64,000 nt of DNA, from contig NZ_CCDM010000002.1 of assembly GCF_000750635.1 (NCBI RefSeq), positions 62,001 to 126,000 on the forward strand, in the 5' to 3' direction. Position 1 is the stretch's first letter. Each line of letters starts with the position of its first letter. This stretch comes from Oceanobacillus jeddahensis (GTDB lineage Bacteria; Bacillota; Bacilli; Bacillales; Amphibacillaceae). Of this stretch, positions 26,460 through 35,066 are shown piece by piece. The position numbers were made by a program, and so were the translations under genes. The notes beneath the pieces were generated by a model, which was not told the DNA's origin, did not search any database, and was given only the letters and a program-made list of their open reading frames with translations.

Positions 26460-26817
26460 GAAAGGGTGAATAGAGCACATGATTTATTAATCCTATTGAT
26501 AAGAAAAACATTCGTTATAGTTACGAAACGTTTTCTGGATAGGATACATCTGTGTTTTTTCACTCAAATAGTGTGGAATGGAAAAAATATTTGTGCATGA
26601 TTAACCTATTCAGAAACCCAGCTTGTATAACATTGTATTTTCTGAATGTGATTCATTATGTACTTCATCATAATTAAAAAGTATTTTTTGTTATGTATGA
26701 TTACCTCCTGTTCAGAAATGGATAGGGGGTTTTTATGCCTATATTCATTACAGCTAGATGCTACATTTAGGAAATGTAGCATAAGAAATCAATAAATCAA
26801 ATAGGGGAGAAGTTAAT
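26460..26817 (+). promoter_or_regulatory. Candidate attenuator leader of the vgb-vat operon
   Basis: Three structures lie in the untranslated region before vgb. (1) A three-codon frame, Met-Ile-Tyr-stop, at 26479-26490 with AAAGGGTG upstream. (2) A long imperfect hairpin at 26490-26545 (ATCCTAT with ATAGGAT, inner stem TTCGT/ACGAA). (3) Competing pairings: ATTCAGAAA (26608-26616) with TTTCTGAAT (26639-26647), which can alternatively pair with TTCAGAAA (26711-26718); the latter is the loop of a terminator-like hairpin ACCTCCT (26703-26709) / AGGGGGT (26724-26730) followed by TTTTAT. This is the layout of an antibiotic-responsive attenuator. A further hairpin, GCTACATTT/AAATGTAGC, lies near 26760-26780. 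Confidence 0.5.
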
Positions 26818-27711
26818 TTGAAAATGAATATAACAGAATATGCAGTTGAAAAAAACGACTCTGGTCCTTACGGTATTGCAGCGGCAAAAGATGGAAGTGT
26901 TTGGTTTACGCAACATAAAGCAAACCAAATCAGCTGCATCGATAAAAATGGAGAGATAAAAGAGTATGCAGTACCTACTCCAGATGCTAAAGTGATGTGC
27001 TTAATTGTTTCTTCTAGCGGTGAAATCTGGTTTACAGAAAATGCTGCTAATAAAATAGGGAGGCTAACCACAGCGGGTGGTTTTACAGAGTACTCATTGC
27101 CACAGCCTGATTCAGAGCCGTATGGGATAACAGAAGGTCCAAACGGCAATATTTGGTTTACGCAAATGAATGGAGCCCGTATTGGAAAGCTGACTGCTGA
27201 CGGTAAGATTGATGAATATGACTTACCCAATAAGAAGGCTTATCCTGCTTTTATTACTTTAGGTCCTGATAATGCTCTTTGGTTTACAGAGAATCAAAAT
27301 AACGCCATTGGGAAGATGACGGACACAGGAGAGCTAACAGAATATTCCATACCAACACCTGCATCAGGTCCTGTGGGTATCGCTAATGGTGCTGATGATG
27401 CAATCTGGTTTGTTGAAATTATAGGAAATAAAATAGGTCGAATCACGCTTGATGGAAAAATTTCAGAGTATGATATTCCAACTTCAAATTCACGTCCACA
27501 TGCGATTGCTGCAGGAAAAAATAATGACATGTGGTTTACGGAATGGGGAGCAAATAAAATAGGCCAAATTTCGGTTGTAGATGGAAAAATAAATGAATAT
27601 AACATTCCGACATCATCTGCGGAGCCACATGGCATCACATGTGATCAAAATGGAGAAGTTTGGTTTGCCTTAGAGAGTAATAAAATTGGCTGTATTAGAA
27701 AAAATTCATAA
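26818..27711 (+). CDS. vgb: Virginiamycin B lyase (streptogramin B lyase), 297 aa
   Basis: A seven-bladed beta-propeller with a W-F-T-E/Q motif in each blade ([63 protein letters not shown]). It closely follows Vgb of staphylococci, including [19 protein letters not shown] and ASGPVGI. Catalytic residues of Vgb appear conserved: His227 (SRPHAI), His270 (AEPHGI) and a Glu at 285. The enzyme opens the streptogramin B depsipeptide ring by lyase chemistry using Mg2+. The start is TTG at 26818, seven bases from AGGGGAGA; the ATG two codons later is too far from it. Confidence 0.93.
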   Translation: MKMNITEYAVEKNDSGPYGIAAAKDGSVWFTQHKANQISCIDKNGEIKEYAVPTPDAKVMCLIVSSSGEIWFTENAANKIGRLTTAGGFTEYSLPQPDSEPYGITEGPNGNIWFTQMNGARIGKLTADGKIDEYDLPNKKAYPAFITLGPDNALWFTENQNNAIGKMTDTGELTEYSIPTPASGPVGIANGADDAIWFVEIIGNKIGRITLDGKISEYDIPTSNSRPHAIAAGKNNDMWFTEWGANKIGQISVVDGKINEYNIPTSSAEPHGITCDQNGEVWFALESNKIGCIRKNS

Positions 27712-27725
27712 AAGAAGGTGAGTGT

Positions 27726-28376
27726 ATGGCAGAAAGAATAAAAGGACCAGACCCGAATCAAATATATCCGATAGCGGGAAATAAACATGTTCAGTTTATC
27801 AAACCCTCACTGACAAAAGCGAATATAGAAGCTGGCGCGTATACGTATTATGACAGCAAATCCGGAGAGGTTTTTGAGGACCAAGTCTTATACCATTATG
27901 AATTGATAGGGGATCGATTGATTATCGGGAAATTTTCTTCCATCGGACCTGGAGCTACTTTCATCATGAATGGAGCAAATCACCGCATGGATGGTTCTAC
28001 CTTTCCGTTTAATCTCTTTGGAAATGGATGGGAGAAGCATACACCTACGCTGGATATGCTGCCTTTAAAGGGAGATACGGTTATTGGAAATGATGTTTGG
28101 ATTGGCATGGATGCTGTTATTATGCCTGGTGTAACCATAGGGGATGGAGCGATTATTGGAGCTAACTCTATTGTCACAAAAGATGTAGAACCTTACACCA
28201 TTGTGGGAGGAAATCCTGCCAAGCAGATCAAAAAAAGGTTCACTGAATCTAAAATAAAAGAATTATTACAGATAAAATGGTGGGATTTAGAAATTCAGGT
28301 GATTAACGATCATATGGATGCTATTCTTCGTTTAGATATGGAAGTGCTTAAGAAAATTTCTAAAGCTGATAATTAA
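27726..28376 (+). CDS. vat: Vat-family streptogramin A O-acetyltransferase, 216 aa
   Basis: A hexapeptide-repeat (left-handed beta-helix) xenobiotic acetyltransferase. The active-site block [27 protein letters not shown], with catalytic His86, is nearly that of VatD, and the C-terminal hexapeptides [32 protein letters not shown] are typical. It acetylates streptogramin A compounds with acetyl-CoA in the cytoplasm. It starts 14 bases after vgb (AAGAAGGTGAGTGT upstream), so the pair forms an operon covering both components of the antibiotic. I do not assign a Vat subclass letter. Confidence 0.93.
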   Translation: MAERIKGPDPNQIYPIAGNKHVQFIKPSLTKANIEAGAYTYYDSKSGEVFEDQVLYHYELIGDRLIIGKFSSIGPGATFIMNGANHRMDGSTFPFNLFGNGWEKHTPTLDMLPLKGDTVIGNDVWIGMDAVIMPGVTIGDGAIIGANSIVTKDVEPYTIVGGNPAKQIKKRFTESKIKELLQIKWWDLEIQVINDHMDAILRLDMEVLKKISKADN

Positions 28377-28390
28377 TTATTTTTATAAAG

Positions 28391-28432
28391 AAGGAAGCTG
28401 TTTTGATTAATCTTTTTCAAAACGGCTTCCTT
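28391..28432 (+). terminator. Intrinsic terminator of vgb-vat
   Basis: AAGGAAGCTGTTTTG (28391-28405) pairs with CAAAACGGCTTCCTT (28418-28432), one G-U pair, followed by TATGTTTT, 15 bases after the vat stop. Confidence 0.82.
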
Positions 28433-28518
28433 TATGTTTTAAAGTAGATAACCTCTCACATACTAGATTATTTTATTAGATTTTTAAAAGCTCCTTTGCA
28501 TCACTGTTCGCAATTACC

Positions 28519-28582
28519 TTGACATATGCTAATCATTATTTATAATATATAACATACGATATATATCAACAGATATATATCG
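28519..28582 (+). promoter_or_regulatory. Promoter and palindromic operator of the TetR/serine hydrolase operon
   Basis: TTGACA (28519-28524) and TATAAT (28541-28546), spacing 16. At the expected transcription start lies a perfect palindrome CGATATATATC (28557-28567), AACA, GATATATATCG (28572-28582). Its position suggests autorepression by the TetR encoded 28 bases later. Confidence 0.75.
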
Positions 28583-28610
28583 ATTAAAAATAGTTATCGA
28601 AGGAGAAACC

Positions 28611-29189
28611 ATGATGGCACCAAAAAATAAGTTTTCCAAAGAACAAATTGTTGATGCAGCTTTTCATATTGCTAAAACAGATGGGATGGACAGTATAACC
28701 ATCAGAAAAGTTGCTGATCAATTAGGGAGTTCCATCGCTCCGATTTATGTTAATTTCAATGATGTGCAGGAACTGAAACAAGCAGTAGTAAAAAAAGTGG
28801 TTAATGTAAGTCACCATTTATTGAATGAAAATAATACTGGAAATCCATTTAGTGATATAGGTGTTGCCAGTCTCCAGTTTGCTAAAATGTATCCCGTACT
28901 GTTTAGAGATTTTGTTATGAAACAGAATGATTATTTACTGGACTATGATCAAGAGATGGAGAATAGCCTTGTTACACATATGAAAAAGGACTCAGAGCTT
29001 GAAGGTTTTACAGATGAGGAGCTGCAGACTATTTTATTTAAAATGAGAGCCTTTCAAATGGGGATATCTGTCATGGTTGCTAATGGGTTATTTCCTGAAA
29101 AGGTAGGTATAGAAAAAATGAAAGAGATGTTAGATAGTGTTGCTGAAGATATTGTCACTGCCACGCATCTGCGTAAGAAAAAGGAATAA
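28611..29189 (+). CDS. TetR/AcrR-family regulator, 192 aa
   Basis: The N-terminal HTH is typical (FSKEQIVDAAFHIAKTDGMDSITIRKVADQLGSSIAPIYVNFNDVQELKQAV, residues 8-60). The C-terminal ligand domain (residues 70-180) is all-helical and matches the TetR_C-type of ATP-binding proteins only in general. AAGGAG precedes the ATGATG start. It is first in an operon with a serine hydrolase (gap of about 50 bases). Confidence 0.92.
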   Translation: MMAPKNKFSKEQIVDAAFHIAKTDGMDSITIRKVADQLGSSIAPIYVNFNDVQELKQAVVKKVVNVSHHLLNENNTGNPFSDIGVASLQFAKMYPVLFRDFVMKQNDYLLDYDQEMENSLVTHMKKDSELEGFTDEELQTILFKMRAFQMGISVMVANGLFPEKVGIEKMKEMLDSVAEDIVTATHLRKKKE

Positions 29190-29239
29190 AGCAACTGTAG
29201 TCAAATGTCGATAACTTGTCAAGAAGGGAGGGGATGCAG

Positions 29240-30304
29240 ATGACCTATAAGTTCAATGAAACTTTTTTGCATCATACAACTCAACAAATGGTGAAGAAAA
29301 GAAATAATTTCGGAGCTGTACTGTGTGTGGAACAAGGAGATAATGATTTTTCATGGGTTGGTGCAGCGGGGAACTTGGAAAAATATGATCCATATTTTAT
29401 TACCAGTGTTACGAAATTATATGTTACAGCGGTTGTTTTGAAATTAAGATCAGAAAATCGGTTGCAACTAGAAGGTCCGATAGCAAATTATTTGTCTGAC
29501 GGTATCGTTCGTGGCATTCATGTTCTGGACGGCGTTGACTATTCCGATGACATTACCATTAAACACTTAATTTCTAATACATCAGGTATACCAGATTATT
29601 TTGCCTGTAAGCAATCGAATGGAAAAACGGTAGCTACACAGCTTTTTAATGGTCATGATGAAAGTTGGGGTTTAGAGAAAACATTGGAGTTAGTAAAAAA
29701 ACAAAAACCGAAATTTAAACCCGGACAAAAAGGAAAAGTTAATTATTCAGATACAAACTATCAACTCCTTGGAAGGATTGTGGAGAATGTTACCGGATTA
29801 AGCATATCAGAAGTGTTTCAAACGTTTATCTTTGATGCGTTAGAGCTATCACAAACGTATGTATATGAAGATGTTCACGATACAACACCTGCGCCTTTAT
29901 ATTATAAATCCAACGCTTTGCAACTCCCACTGTATATGTCTTCTGTAGCTACAGAAGGAGGTATCGTATCCACAGCTAAAGATACAATGAAATTTTTAAA
30001 AGCTTTTTTCCATGCGCGTTTTTTCCCAAAGGAGGATCTGGAAGAACTCAAGCAATGGAACAGGATCTTTTTCCCTGGGCAATTCTATTATGGTGTTGGA
30101 TTAGAGAGATTGTGGACACCACGGATCCTGTCACCGTTAAATCCAATTAAGGAAATACTCGGTTTTTGGGGACAATCGGGTGCTTTTGCCTTTTATAACC
30201 CTGAACGAGACATTTATTTTACAGGGACGATTAATCAATGTAGCGGCTTTGGACATAGTGCGGCTTTTAATGCCATAATCAAAATTATTAAAGCGATTTC
30301 TTGA
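29240..30304 (+). CDS. Serine hydrolase of the beta-lactamase (class C)/DD-peptidase superfamily, 354 aa
   Basis: The active-site S-x-x-K is Ser56-Val-Thr-Lys59 (FITSVTKLYV), and a Tyr-Ser-Asp-Thr-Asn segment near residue 170 (GKVNYSDTNYQLLGRIVE) occupies the Y-x-N position. There is no signal peptide, so it is likely an intracellular esterase or amidase rather than a beta-lactamase. The start at 29240 is seven bases from AGGGAGGGG. Regulated with the upstream TetR gene; substrate unknown. Confidence 0.88.
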   Translation: MTYKFNETFLHHTTQQMVKKRNNFGAVLCVEQGDNDFSWVGAAGNLEKYDPYFITSVTKLYVTAVVLKLRSENRLQLEGPIANYLSDGIVRGIHVLDGVDYSDDITIKHLISNTSGIPDYFACKQSNGKTVATQLFNGHDESWGLEKTLELVKKQKPKFKPGQKGKVNYSDTNYQLLGRIVENVTGLSISEVFQTFIFDALELSQTYVYEDVHDTTPAPLYYKSNALQLPLYMSSVATEGGIVSTAKDTMKFLKAFFHARFFPKEDLEELKQWNRIFFPGQFYYGVGLERLWTPRILSPLNPIKEILGFWGQSGAFAFYNPERDIYFTGTINQCSGFGHSAAFNAIIKIIKAIS

Positions 30305-30357
30305 AGAATGATCATTATATGTATTTTTTTAAGTTATTTATAAAAATGATGTTATCT

Positions 30358-30391
30358 TCCTCTTTGGATTTAATTATCTAAAGAGGATTTT
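30358..30391 (+). terminator. Probable intrinsic terminator
   Basis: TCCTCTTT (30358-30365) pairs with AAAGAGGA (30380-30387), followed by TTTTATGG, 55 bases after the hydrolase gene. Confidence 0.55.
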
Positions 30392-30462
30392 ATGGTTGAA
30401 AAGGAGTATTATGCTGCGATTAGAGCATCAGTAGAGGAAAAGAGATCACCTGAGACAAAGCA

Positions 30463-30491
30463 TTGACAACAAAACATAATCCACTTATAAT
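30463..30491 (+). promoter_or_regulatory. Consensus sigma-A promoter with adjacent TetR-type palindrome
   Basis: TTGACA (30463-30468), 17-base spacer, TATAAT (30486-30491). Directly downstream is AAACCGGTTGGACAGTTTT, an imperfect palindrome that overlaps the start site and may be the operator of the TetR encoded at 30525. Confidence 0.8.
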
Positions 30492-30524
30492 TAAACCGGT
30501 TGGACAGTTTTAAGGGGGATTCCT

Positions 30525-31115
30525 ATGTCAAATAAGAGTGAACAAAAAAAGACGCTTATCATTGAAAAAGCAAGAGAACTATTTATCCAAAAGGGATATA
30601 ATGCTACATCATTTTCGGAAATTGTTCAGCATGCTGGCATTAGTAAAGGCAGTATTTATTATCATTTTAACAATAAAGAGAATTTATTTGTATCCGTTCT
30701 AGAATATGACACAGTCGAGTGGGAAAAAGAGTGGCAAGCAAAAAAACAAAATTATCCCACCTTTAGAGAATCCATCGTTGGTATTGCGTATCATTACCTG
30801 GAACATTTTAATAATCCAATTTTACAAGTGTCACAAGAGTTTTTTATGAGCAATCCAGATTTAGATAAAGATCATTCGGATAAGATACGGCAAATTCTTG
30901 ACGCTCCATTAAGGTTTTATGAAGATCTTTTTGCTTGGGGGATTCAGGAACATGTTATTAAGCATTCGTCCGCTCAAGACTTAGCTATTGTATTCAACTC
31001 TGTCATTGGCGGAATGACAGTAGTTTATAATAAATATGATTCAGAAACGTTTTATCAACTATTTGACTTATCCATTGAGTTATTTTTTGATGGTTTGCTA
31101 CATGATGAAGAATAA
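30525..31115 (+). CDS. TetR/AcrR-family regulator, 196 aa
   Basis: HTH residues 10-58 (TLIIEKARELFIQKGYNATSFSEIVQHAGISKGSIYYHFNNKENLFVSV), the most canonical TetR sequence in the window. The C-terminal part resembles QacR/YxaF-type regulators. AAGGGGG precedes the start. It is followed 27 bases later by the two-helix membrane protein gene, probably the regulated partner. Confidence 0.94.
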   Translation: MSNKSEQKKTLIIEKARELFIQKGYNATSFSEIVQHAGISKGSIYYHFNNKENLFVSVLEYDTVEWEKEWQAKKQNYPTFRESIVGIAYHYLEHFNNPILQVSQEFFMSNPDLDKDHSDKIRQILDAPLRFYEDLFAWGIQEHVIKHSSAQDLAIVFNSVIGGMTVVYNKYDSETFYQLFDLSIELFFDGLLHDEE

Positions 31116-31142
31116 ACGGAAATAAAGAAAAGGAGGTGGGTT

Positions 31143-31805
31143 ATGTTTCGTCAATTCCGTCGCTGGCAGAGTCAGAAGATTGTTCATAAAGTACAACGTG
31201 GGGATGGGCATTTACTGGAACCTTATCACTTGAAACATTTATTTTCACGGTCGTTATTTTACGCTAAATTGCGTGAAGACGACGATATAGTACACATATA
31301 TGCTGTAAACGTCAATTACTTTAGTGAGGAATCCACTACGGAACTATACCGCGATGGTAAGCATTGGGCCACGTCAGAGCTTCCTGCTATTTTTCCAGTG
31401 CCTGGTGGTATGATTGAAGTAGCGACAAGCACATATGGACTAAAACGTATGCACTATGTTACTCACGAGGGCACAGAACATCCGCTAGCCCCTGATCCCC
31501 TATCGACAGAAGGCTTGCGGATGAGATTCGATGCACGTTTCCCGGGAGTAAGTGCCATTGTTGGTAAGATAGCTATCGTGGTTTTGCTGGTTTCTTTACT
31601 ATTAGGTCTTCCGCAGCTTGCAGCGACAATCTCTCAGATTTCTTTTATTGCTGATCTTGTTGGAACTTTCGAGTCACCAGTGGCTCTTCCAAATTGGTTA
31701 AATCGTACACTTTTGGTTAGTGGCGCTTTGGCCGCTGTAGAGCGAGCACTTATGTTACGAAGCCACTGGCTAATTGATATGGAAACCAGCTGGTGGGATA
31801 CTTGA
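31143..31805 (+). CDS. Uncharacterised protein with two C-terminal membrane helices, 220 aa
   Basis: The N-terminal 130 residues are soluble, with beta-strand character (YAVNVNYFSEESTTELYRDGKHWATSELPAIFPVPGGMIEVATSTYGL). Two hydrophobic helices follow (about residues 139-165 and 184-203). AAGGAGGTGG precedes the ATG. Such proteins occur in TetR-controlled operons, but I know no function. Its local base composition is slightly more GC-rich than the neighbours. Confidence 0.78.
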   Translation: MFRQFRRWQSQKIVHKVQRGDGHLLEPYHLKHLFSRSLFYAKLREDDDIVHIYAVNVNYFSEESTTELYRDGKHWATSELPAIFPVPGGMIEVATSTYGLKRMHYVTHEGTEHPLAPDPLSTEGLRMRFDARFPGVSAIVGKIAIVVLLVSLLLGLPQLAATISQISFIADLVGTFESPVALPNWLNRTLLVSGALAAVERALMLRSHWLIDMETSWWDT

Positions 31806-31860
31806 ATGCATGCATATTTAGCCTCGTTCGTTCTTCAAAATAGATATATTTTTTAAAAAC

Positions 31861-31890
31861 AAAAATAAACTGCCTGGACAGTTTATTTTT
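31861..31890. terminator. Intrinsic terminator
   Basis: AAAAATAAACTG (31861-31872), loop CCTGGA, CAGTTTATTTTT (31879-31890). A perfect 12-bp stem with A-rich and T-rich ends, so it can act from both sides. Confidence 0.82.
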
Positions 31891-31959
31891 CCGTATAGAA
31901 GTAATGACTCAGCTTTACCTTGGTAGTTGGTATAAGCGTAAATAAATGGAGGTATGTAA

Positions 31960-32694
31960 ATGATTGATGCAGTCAATGTGAAGAAAAGCTTTATAAACAA
32001 AAAGGCTGAACATGAGGTTTTAAAGAATATCACGATCCATGTTCAATCTGGTAAATTGACAGCCCTTGTAGGAAAAAATGGAGCTGGGAAAACGACGTTA
32101 TTACGAATAATTGCCGGTCTCCATGATATTGACGAGGGGGAATTGTTTATTGGGGGAGAGCCACAATCAACGAAAACTTTATCCCAGCGAAAGAATATCG
32201 GGGTTTTATTCGGAGGAGATACAGGGCTTTATAACCGTTTGACGGTGAGAGAGCATTTAGAGTATTACGGGTTCCTTTATGGGCTAGACGAATCAATACT
32301 GAAAAAAAGGATCTCCTTATTGGAAAAAGATTTTCAAATGGGGTCATATATGAATAGAAGGGTGAAGCATTTTTCAAAAGGGATGAAACAAAAAGTAGCT
32401 ATCAGCAAGTCAATGGTTCATGATCCTGATATCTACTTGTTTGATGAGCCGACGACGGGACTGGATATTATTGGCTCCAACATGTTCAGAGAAAAAGTTT
32501 TGGACTTGAAAGCAAAAAATAAAACGGTTCTTTTCAGTTCCCACAATATGGAGGAGGTGGCTCTTTGTGATGATATTATTATCCTTCATGAAGGCACTAT
32601 CCATTATGAGGGACCACTCAACACCTTATATAAAGAGAATAACGATTGGGGCCTGAACAAAATTGTCATGAATCTGATTAACGAGGAGTTATAA
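31960..32694 (+). CDS. natA: ABC transporter ATP-binding protein, NatA type, 244 aa
   Basis: Walker A GKNGAGKTT (about residue 39), Q-loop IGVLFGGDTGLYNRLTVREHLEYYGFLYG, signature FSKGMKQKVAIS, Walker B IYLFDEPTTGLD. The sequence after the Q-loop is close to NatA of Bacillus, the ATPase of a Na+-extruding ABC-2 exporter. It is followed two bases later by an ABC-2 permease gene of NatB type. Assignment to Na+ export is by similarity; drug efflux is the alternative. Confidence 0.85.
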   Translation: MIDAVNVKKSFINKKAEHEVLKNITIHVQSGKLTALVGKNGAGKTTLLRIIAGLHDIDEGELFIGGEPQSTKTLSQRKNIGVLFGGDTGLYNRLTVREHLEYYGFLYGLDESILKKRISLLEKDFQMGSYMNRRVKHFSKGMKQKVAISKSMVHDPDIYLFDEPTTGLDIIGSNMFREKVLDLKAKNKTVLFSSHNMEEVALCDDIIILHEGTIHYEGPLNTLYKENNDWGLNKIVMNLINEEL

Positions 32695-32696
32695 TA

Positions 32697-33776
32697 ATGA
32701 AGTCCATTTATAAAAAAGATTTAATCGATGTGTGGAGAGATAGAAAAACATTATTATTAAGCATTATTTTACCATTGGTGATTGTGATTGTAAGTGTGAC
32801 AATTCAAAACACAAGCGGAGATCTAGAAATGACGATTGTATACGACGAAAGTGTTCCAGCGGATGTGGTAAATGTAATAGAAGAAGAATATGCGTCATTA
32901 GAATATAGTGAACAGATGGAAGAAGATTTAATGCAGGATAAAGCAGATATTGGTTTGCAGGCAGATGATCATACACTCATCCTTTATGGGAACGTAGATG
33001 AATCAAATATTCAGGATGAAATAATGAATCTAGAATTGTTCATGACGCAAAACACATTACAAGACATCGAGCAGGGAGCAAATAGTCATTACCTAAAGAC
33101 AGAAGTAGCGAATTTAGACCAAGAAAGTGGTAGTATCGGTAATCTTCTGATGAACATTTTAATTATGTCCGTTTTATTTGGTGCTTTTCCGGCATCTGTT
33201 AGTTTATTTGCTGAAGAGAAGGAACAACGAACGATGGAAGCTTTGCTGATGGCACCAAAAAGCAGGTTTCGTATTTTATCATCTAAGTTTCTTGTTATAT
33301 TAACTTTAGGTTTGATAAGCGGATGTATTGCCATTTTTGGCGGTATCATGCTAACCTCCTTCATGGACACAGAAGGTAGCAGTATTGTAATAGGTGATCA
33401 GCTGGCTACACAGATGATCGGGCTGATTCTTAACACAGTTCTATTTGCAATAAATGCAGTTACGTTGCTAATGCTGGTCAGTATTATGTCCGAATCCTTT
33501 AAAGAAGCTCAAAACTATATGATGGCCACGATGATTCTATTGTTTATCGGTCCTGGAATTATGAGCACACTTACGCCAGCTAATATACCAATGTGGCTGT
33601 TTTTCGTTCCGAGCTTGAATAACAATGCCTTTATGCAGGTTATTTTCAGTTCATCATCAGGTTTTTATCTGCCATTGATGCTAACAATTGCTTCATCATT
33701 ACTGTTATTTATCGTGCTGTTTTTCATTTGTTACCGGATGTTTAACGATGATAAAAAAGCGTTGGGGGATAATTAA
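32697..33776 (+). CDS. natB: ABC-2 permease, NatB type, 359 aa
   Basis: One N-terminal helix, a large extracytoplasmic loop (residues about 40-145, MTIVYDESVPADVVNVIEEEY), then five or six helices, with the ABC-2 signature EEKEQRTMEALLMAPKSRFRILSSKFL. This is the NatB/CcmB-like architecture. It starts two bases after natA. Confidence 0.88.
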   Translation: MKSIYKKDLIDVWRDRKTLLLSIILPLVIVIVSVTIQNTSGDLEMTIVYDESVPADVVNVIEEEYASLEYSEQMEEDLMQDKADIGLQADDHTLILYGNVDESNIQDEIMNLELFMTQNTLQDIEQGANSHYLKTEVANLDQESGSIGNLLMNILIMSVLFGAFPASVSLFAEEKEQRTMEALLMAPKSRFRILSSKFLVILTLGLISGCIAIFGGIMLTSFMDTEGSSIVIGDQLATQMIGLILNTVLFAINAVTLLMLVSIMSESFKEAQNYMMATMILLFIGPGIMSTLTPANIPMWLFFVPSLNNNAFMQVIFSSSSGFYLPLMLTIASSLLLFIVLFFICYRMFNDDKKALGDN

Positions 33777-33880
33777 AAAATGGATAGGAAATCATTTTAA
33801 TTTCAATCTTTTATACTGGTTCATTTTAGCTGGGATATTATAAAGAAAAAGCATACCCAAGCATAGGAGATGGCTGTGAC

Positions 33881-33920
33881 AAGGAAGAAGCAAACTACAA
33901 AAAAAGTCTGCTTCTTCTTT
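33881..33920 (+). terminator. Intrinsic terminator of natAB
   Basis: GAAGAAGCA (33884-33892) pairs with TGCTTCTTC (33909-33917), followed by TTTATTC. Confidence 0.65.
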
Positions 33921-33938
33921 ATTCATATGCAATTATAC

Positions 33939-34520
33939 TTATCCGCTCTCATCATTCATTTGTTTTACTAATTCGATGAAGCCCTGCATATGTGGCGCTA
34001 ACCATTTATCTTTATGACAAAAAATCTGTGTTCACATTTTCAGTTCATAATTTCCTTCTAAGGAGATAACTTTCAACTCATTTGTTTTTATATATTCTTC
34101 AATTGTGTATAAAGGGAGAAAGGAGAATCCTAATCCTTTCTTTAATAAATCAATAATAACTCCTGTATTACAAATCTCTAGAAACGGAGAAATACTTAAT
34201 TGTTCAATGGATAATATTTTTTCCAATTCAAATCGATAGGTGGTTTTTTCTTCGGTTAATATAATTGGCGCATCTAGAATATCTGTGATTTGCTTAATTT
34301 CTAGTTGATTTACATTCGCTGGAGAGGTTACTAACACACAGGTTTCTTCATTCTCATATTTTAGGGATAACTCGTCCACAAATATCTTGTTATCTAATGT
34401 ATATACCAAATCGATTTGATTACTTTTAAGTATATTAAATAATTCTTCTGTTATCCCTGTCTTTATAATAACCTGAACGAAAGGATATTTCTTATAGTAC
34501 TTCATTACAAATCTTGGGCA
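33939..34520 (-). pseudogene. LysR-family regulator remnant, lacks the DNA-binding domain and has an in-frame TGA
   Basis: Only the substrate-binding domain remains (FVMKYYKKYPFVQVIIKTGITEELFNIL... KGLGFSFLPLYTIEEYI). The HTH is missing: upstream the sequence becomes part of a decarboxylase gene of opposite orientation. In addition TGA at 34034-34032 interrupts the frame (probably from TGG), after which the natural C-terminus continues for 31 codons (TQIFCHKDKWLAPHMQGFIELV) to TAA at 33941-33939. The 5' end is approximate, since the deletion junction lies at about 34500-34530. Confidence 0.75.
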
Positions 34521-34800
34521 TGGAAAAATAGAAGCATTTATCAATCATGAAGTAAGCTTAGCAGAATATGCTGAAAGAGAACTTTCAAAATATGAAGATT
34601 GGCAGTTAATCACGCATGCTAATTTAGGAATTATAAATTTTAGATTTTCTCCGTCTCATCTAAATCCCGCAATCATCGATGAAATCAATACAGAAATATC
34701 TAGAAAAGTAATACGTAATGGATATGCTGGGGTTTATACAACGATATTAAACAATCAAGTGGTGTTAAGAATTTGTTCTATTAATCCTAAGACAACATAA
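34505..34800 (+). pseudogene. Pyridoxal-dependent (group II) decarboxylase remnant, C-terminal part only
   Basis: The frame ending at TAA 34798-34800 has the C-terminal features of aromatic-L-amino-acid/glutamate-type decarboxylases: LAEYAERELSKYEDWQLITHANLGIINFRFSP, then GYAGVYTTILNNQVVLRICSINPKTT. The catalytic two-thirds with the PLP lysine are missing. It abuts the LysR remnant of opposite orientation, the arrangement of a regulator and its divergent target after loss of both 5' halves. The 5' border is approximate. Confidence 0.75.
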
Positions 34801-35066
34801 TACGGACATAAAAGAGACGGTTTTATTATTAGACAACTATGCAAAGTTCTTGCTTTATGAGAAAAGAAAAAATTATTTACAGATATGAAAATAACTGTTA
34901 TGTGTATTATTTTTTTTAGGAGATTCAGATGTATTTTTCAATTTCAGAAGTACTTATACTCTGTCATTAAATAAGAGCAAAGAAAAAAATTGTTTGTAGC
35001 AATTGAGAAGAAATTTAAAGTAATTGGATACGTTACACTGAAAACAACAAAAGAAAGGAGCAGAAT

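Noticed and set aside
29240..30304. Assignment of the serine hydrolase as an antibiotic-resistance beta-lactamase
   Set aside because: It lacks a signal peptide and the Y-S-N motif is altered; superfamily membership only is supported.
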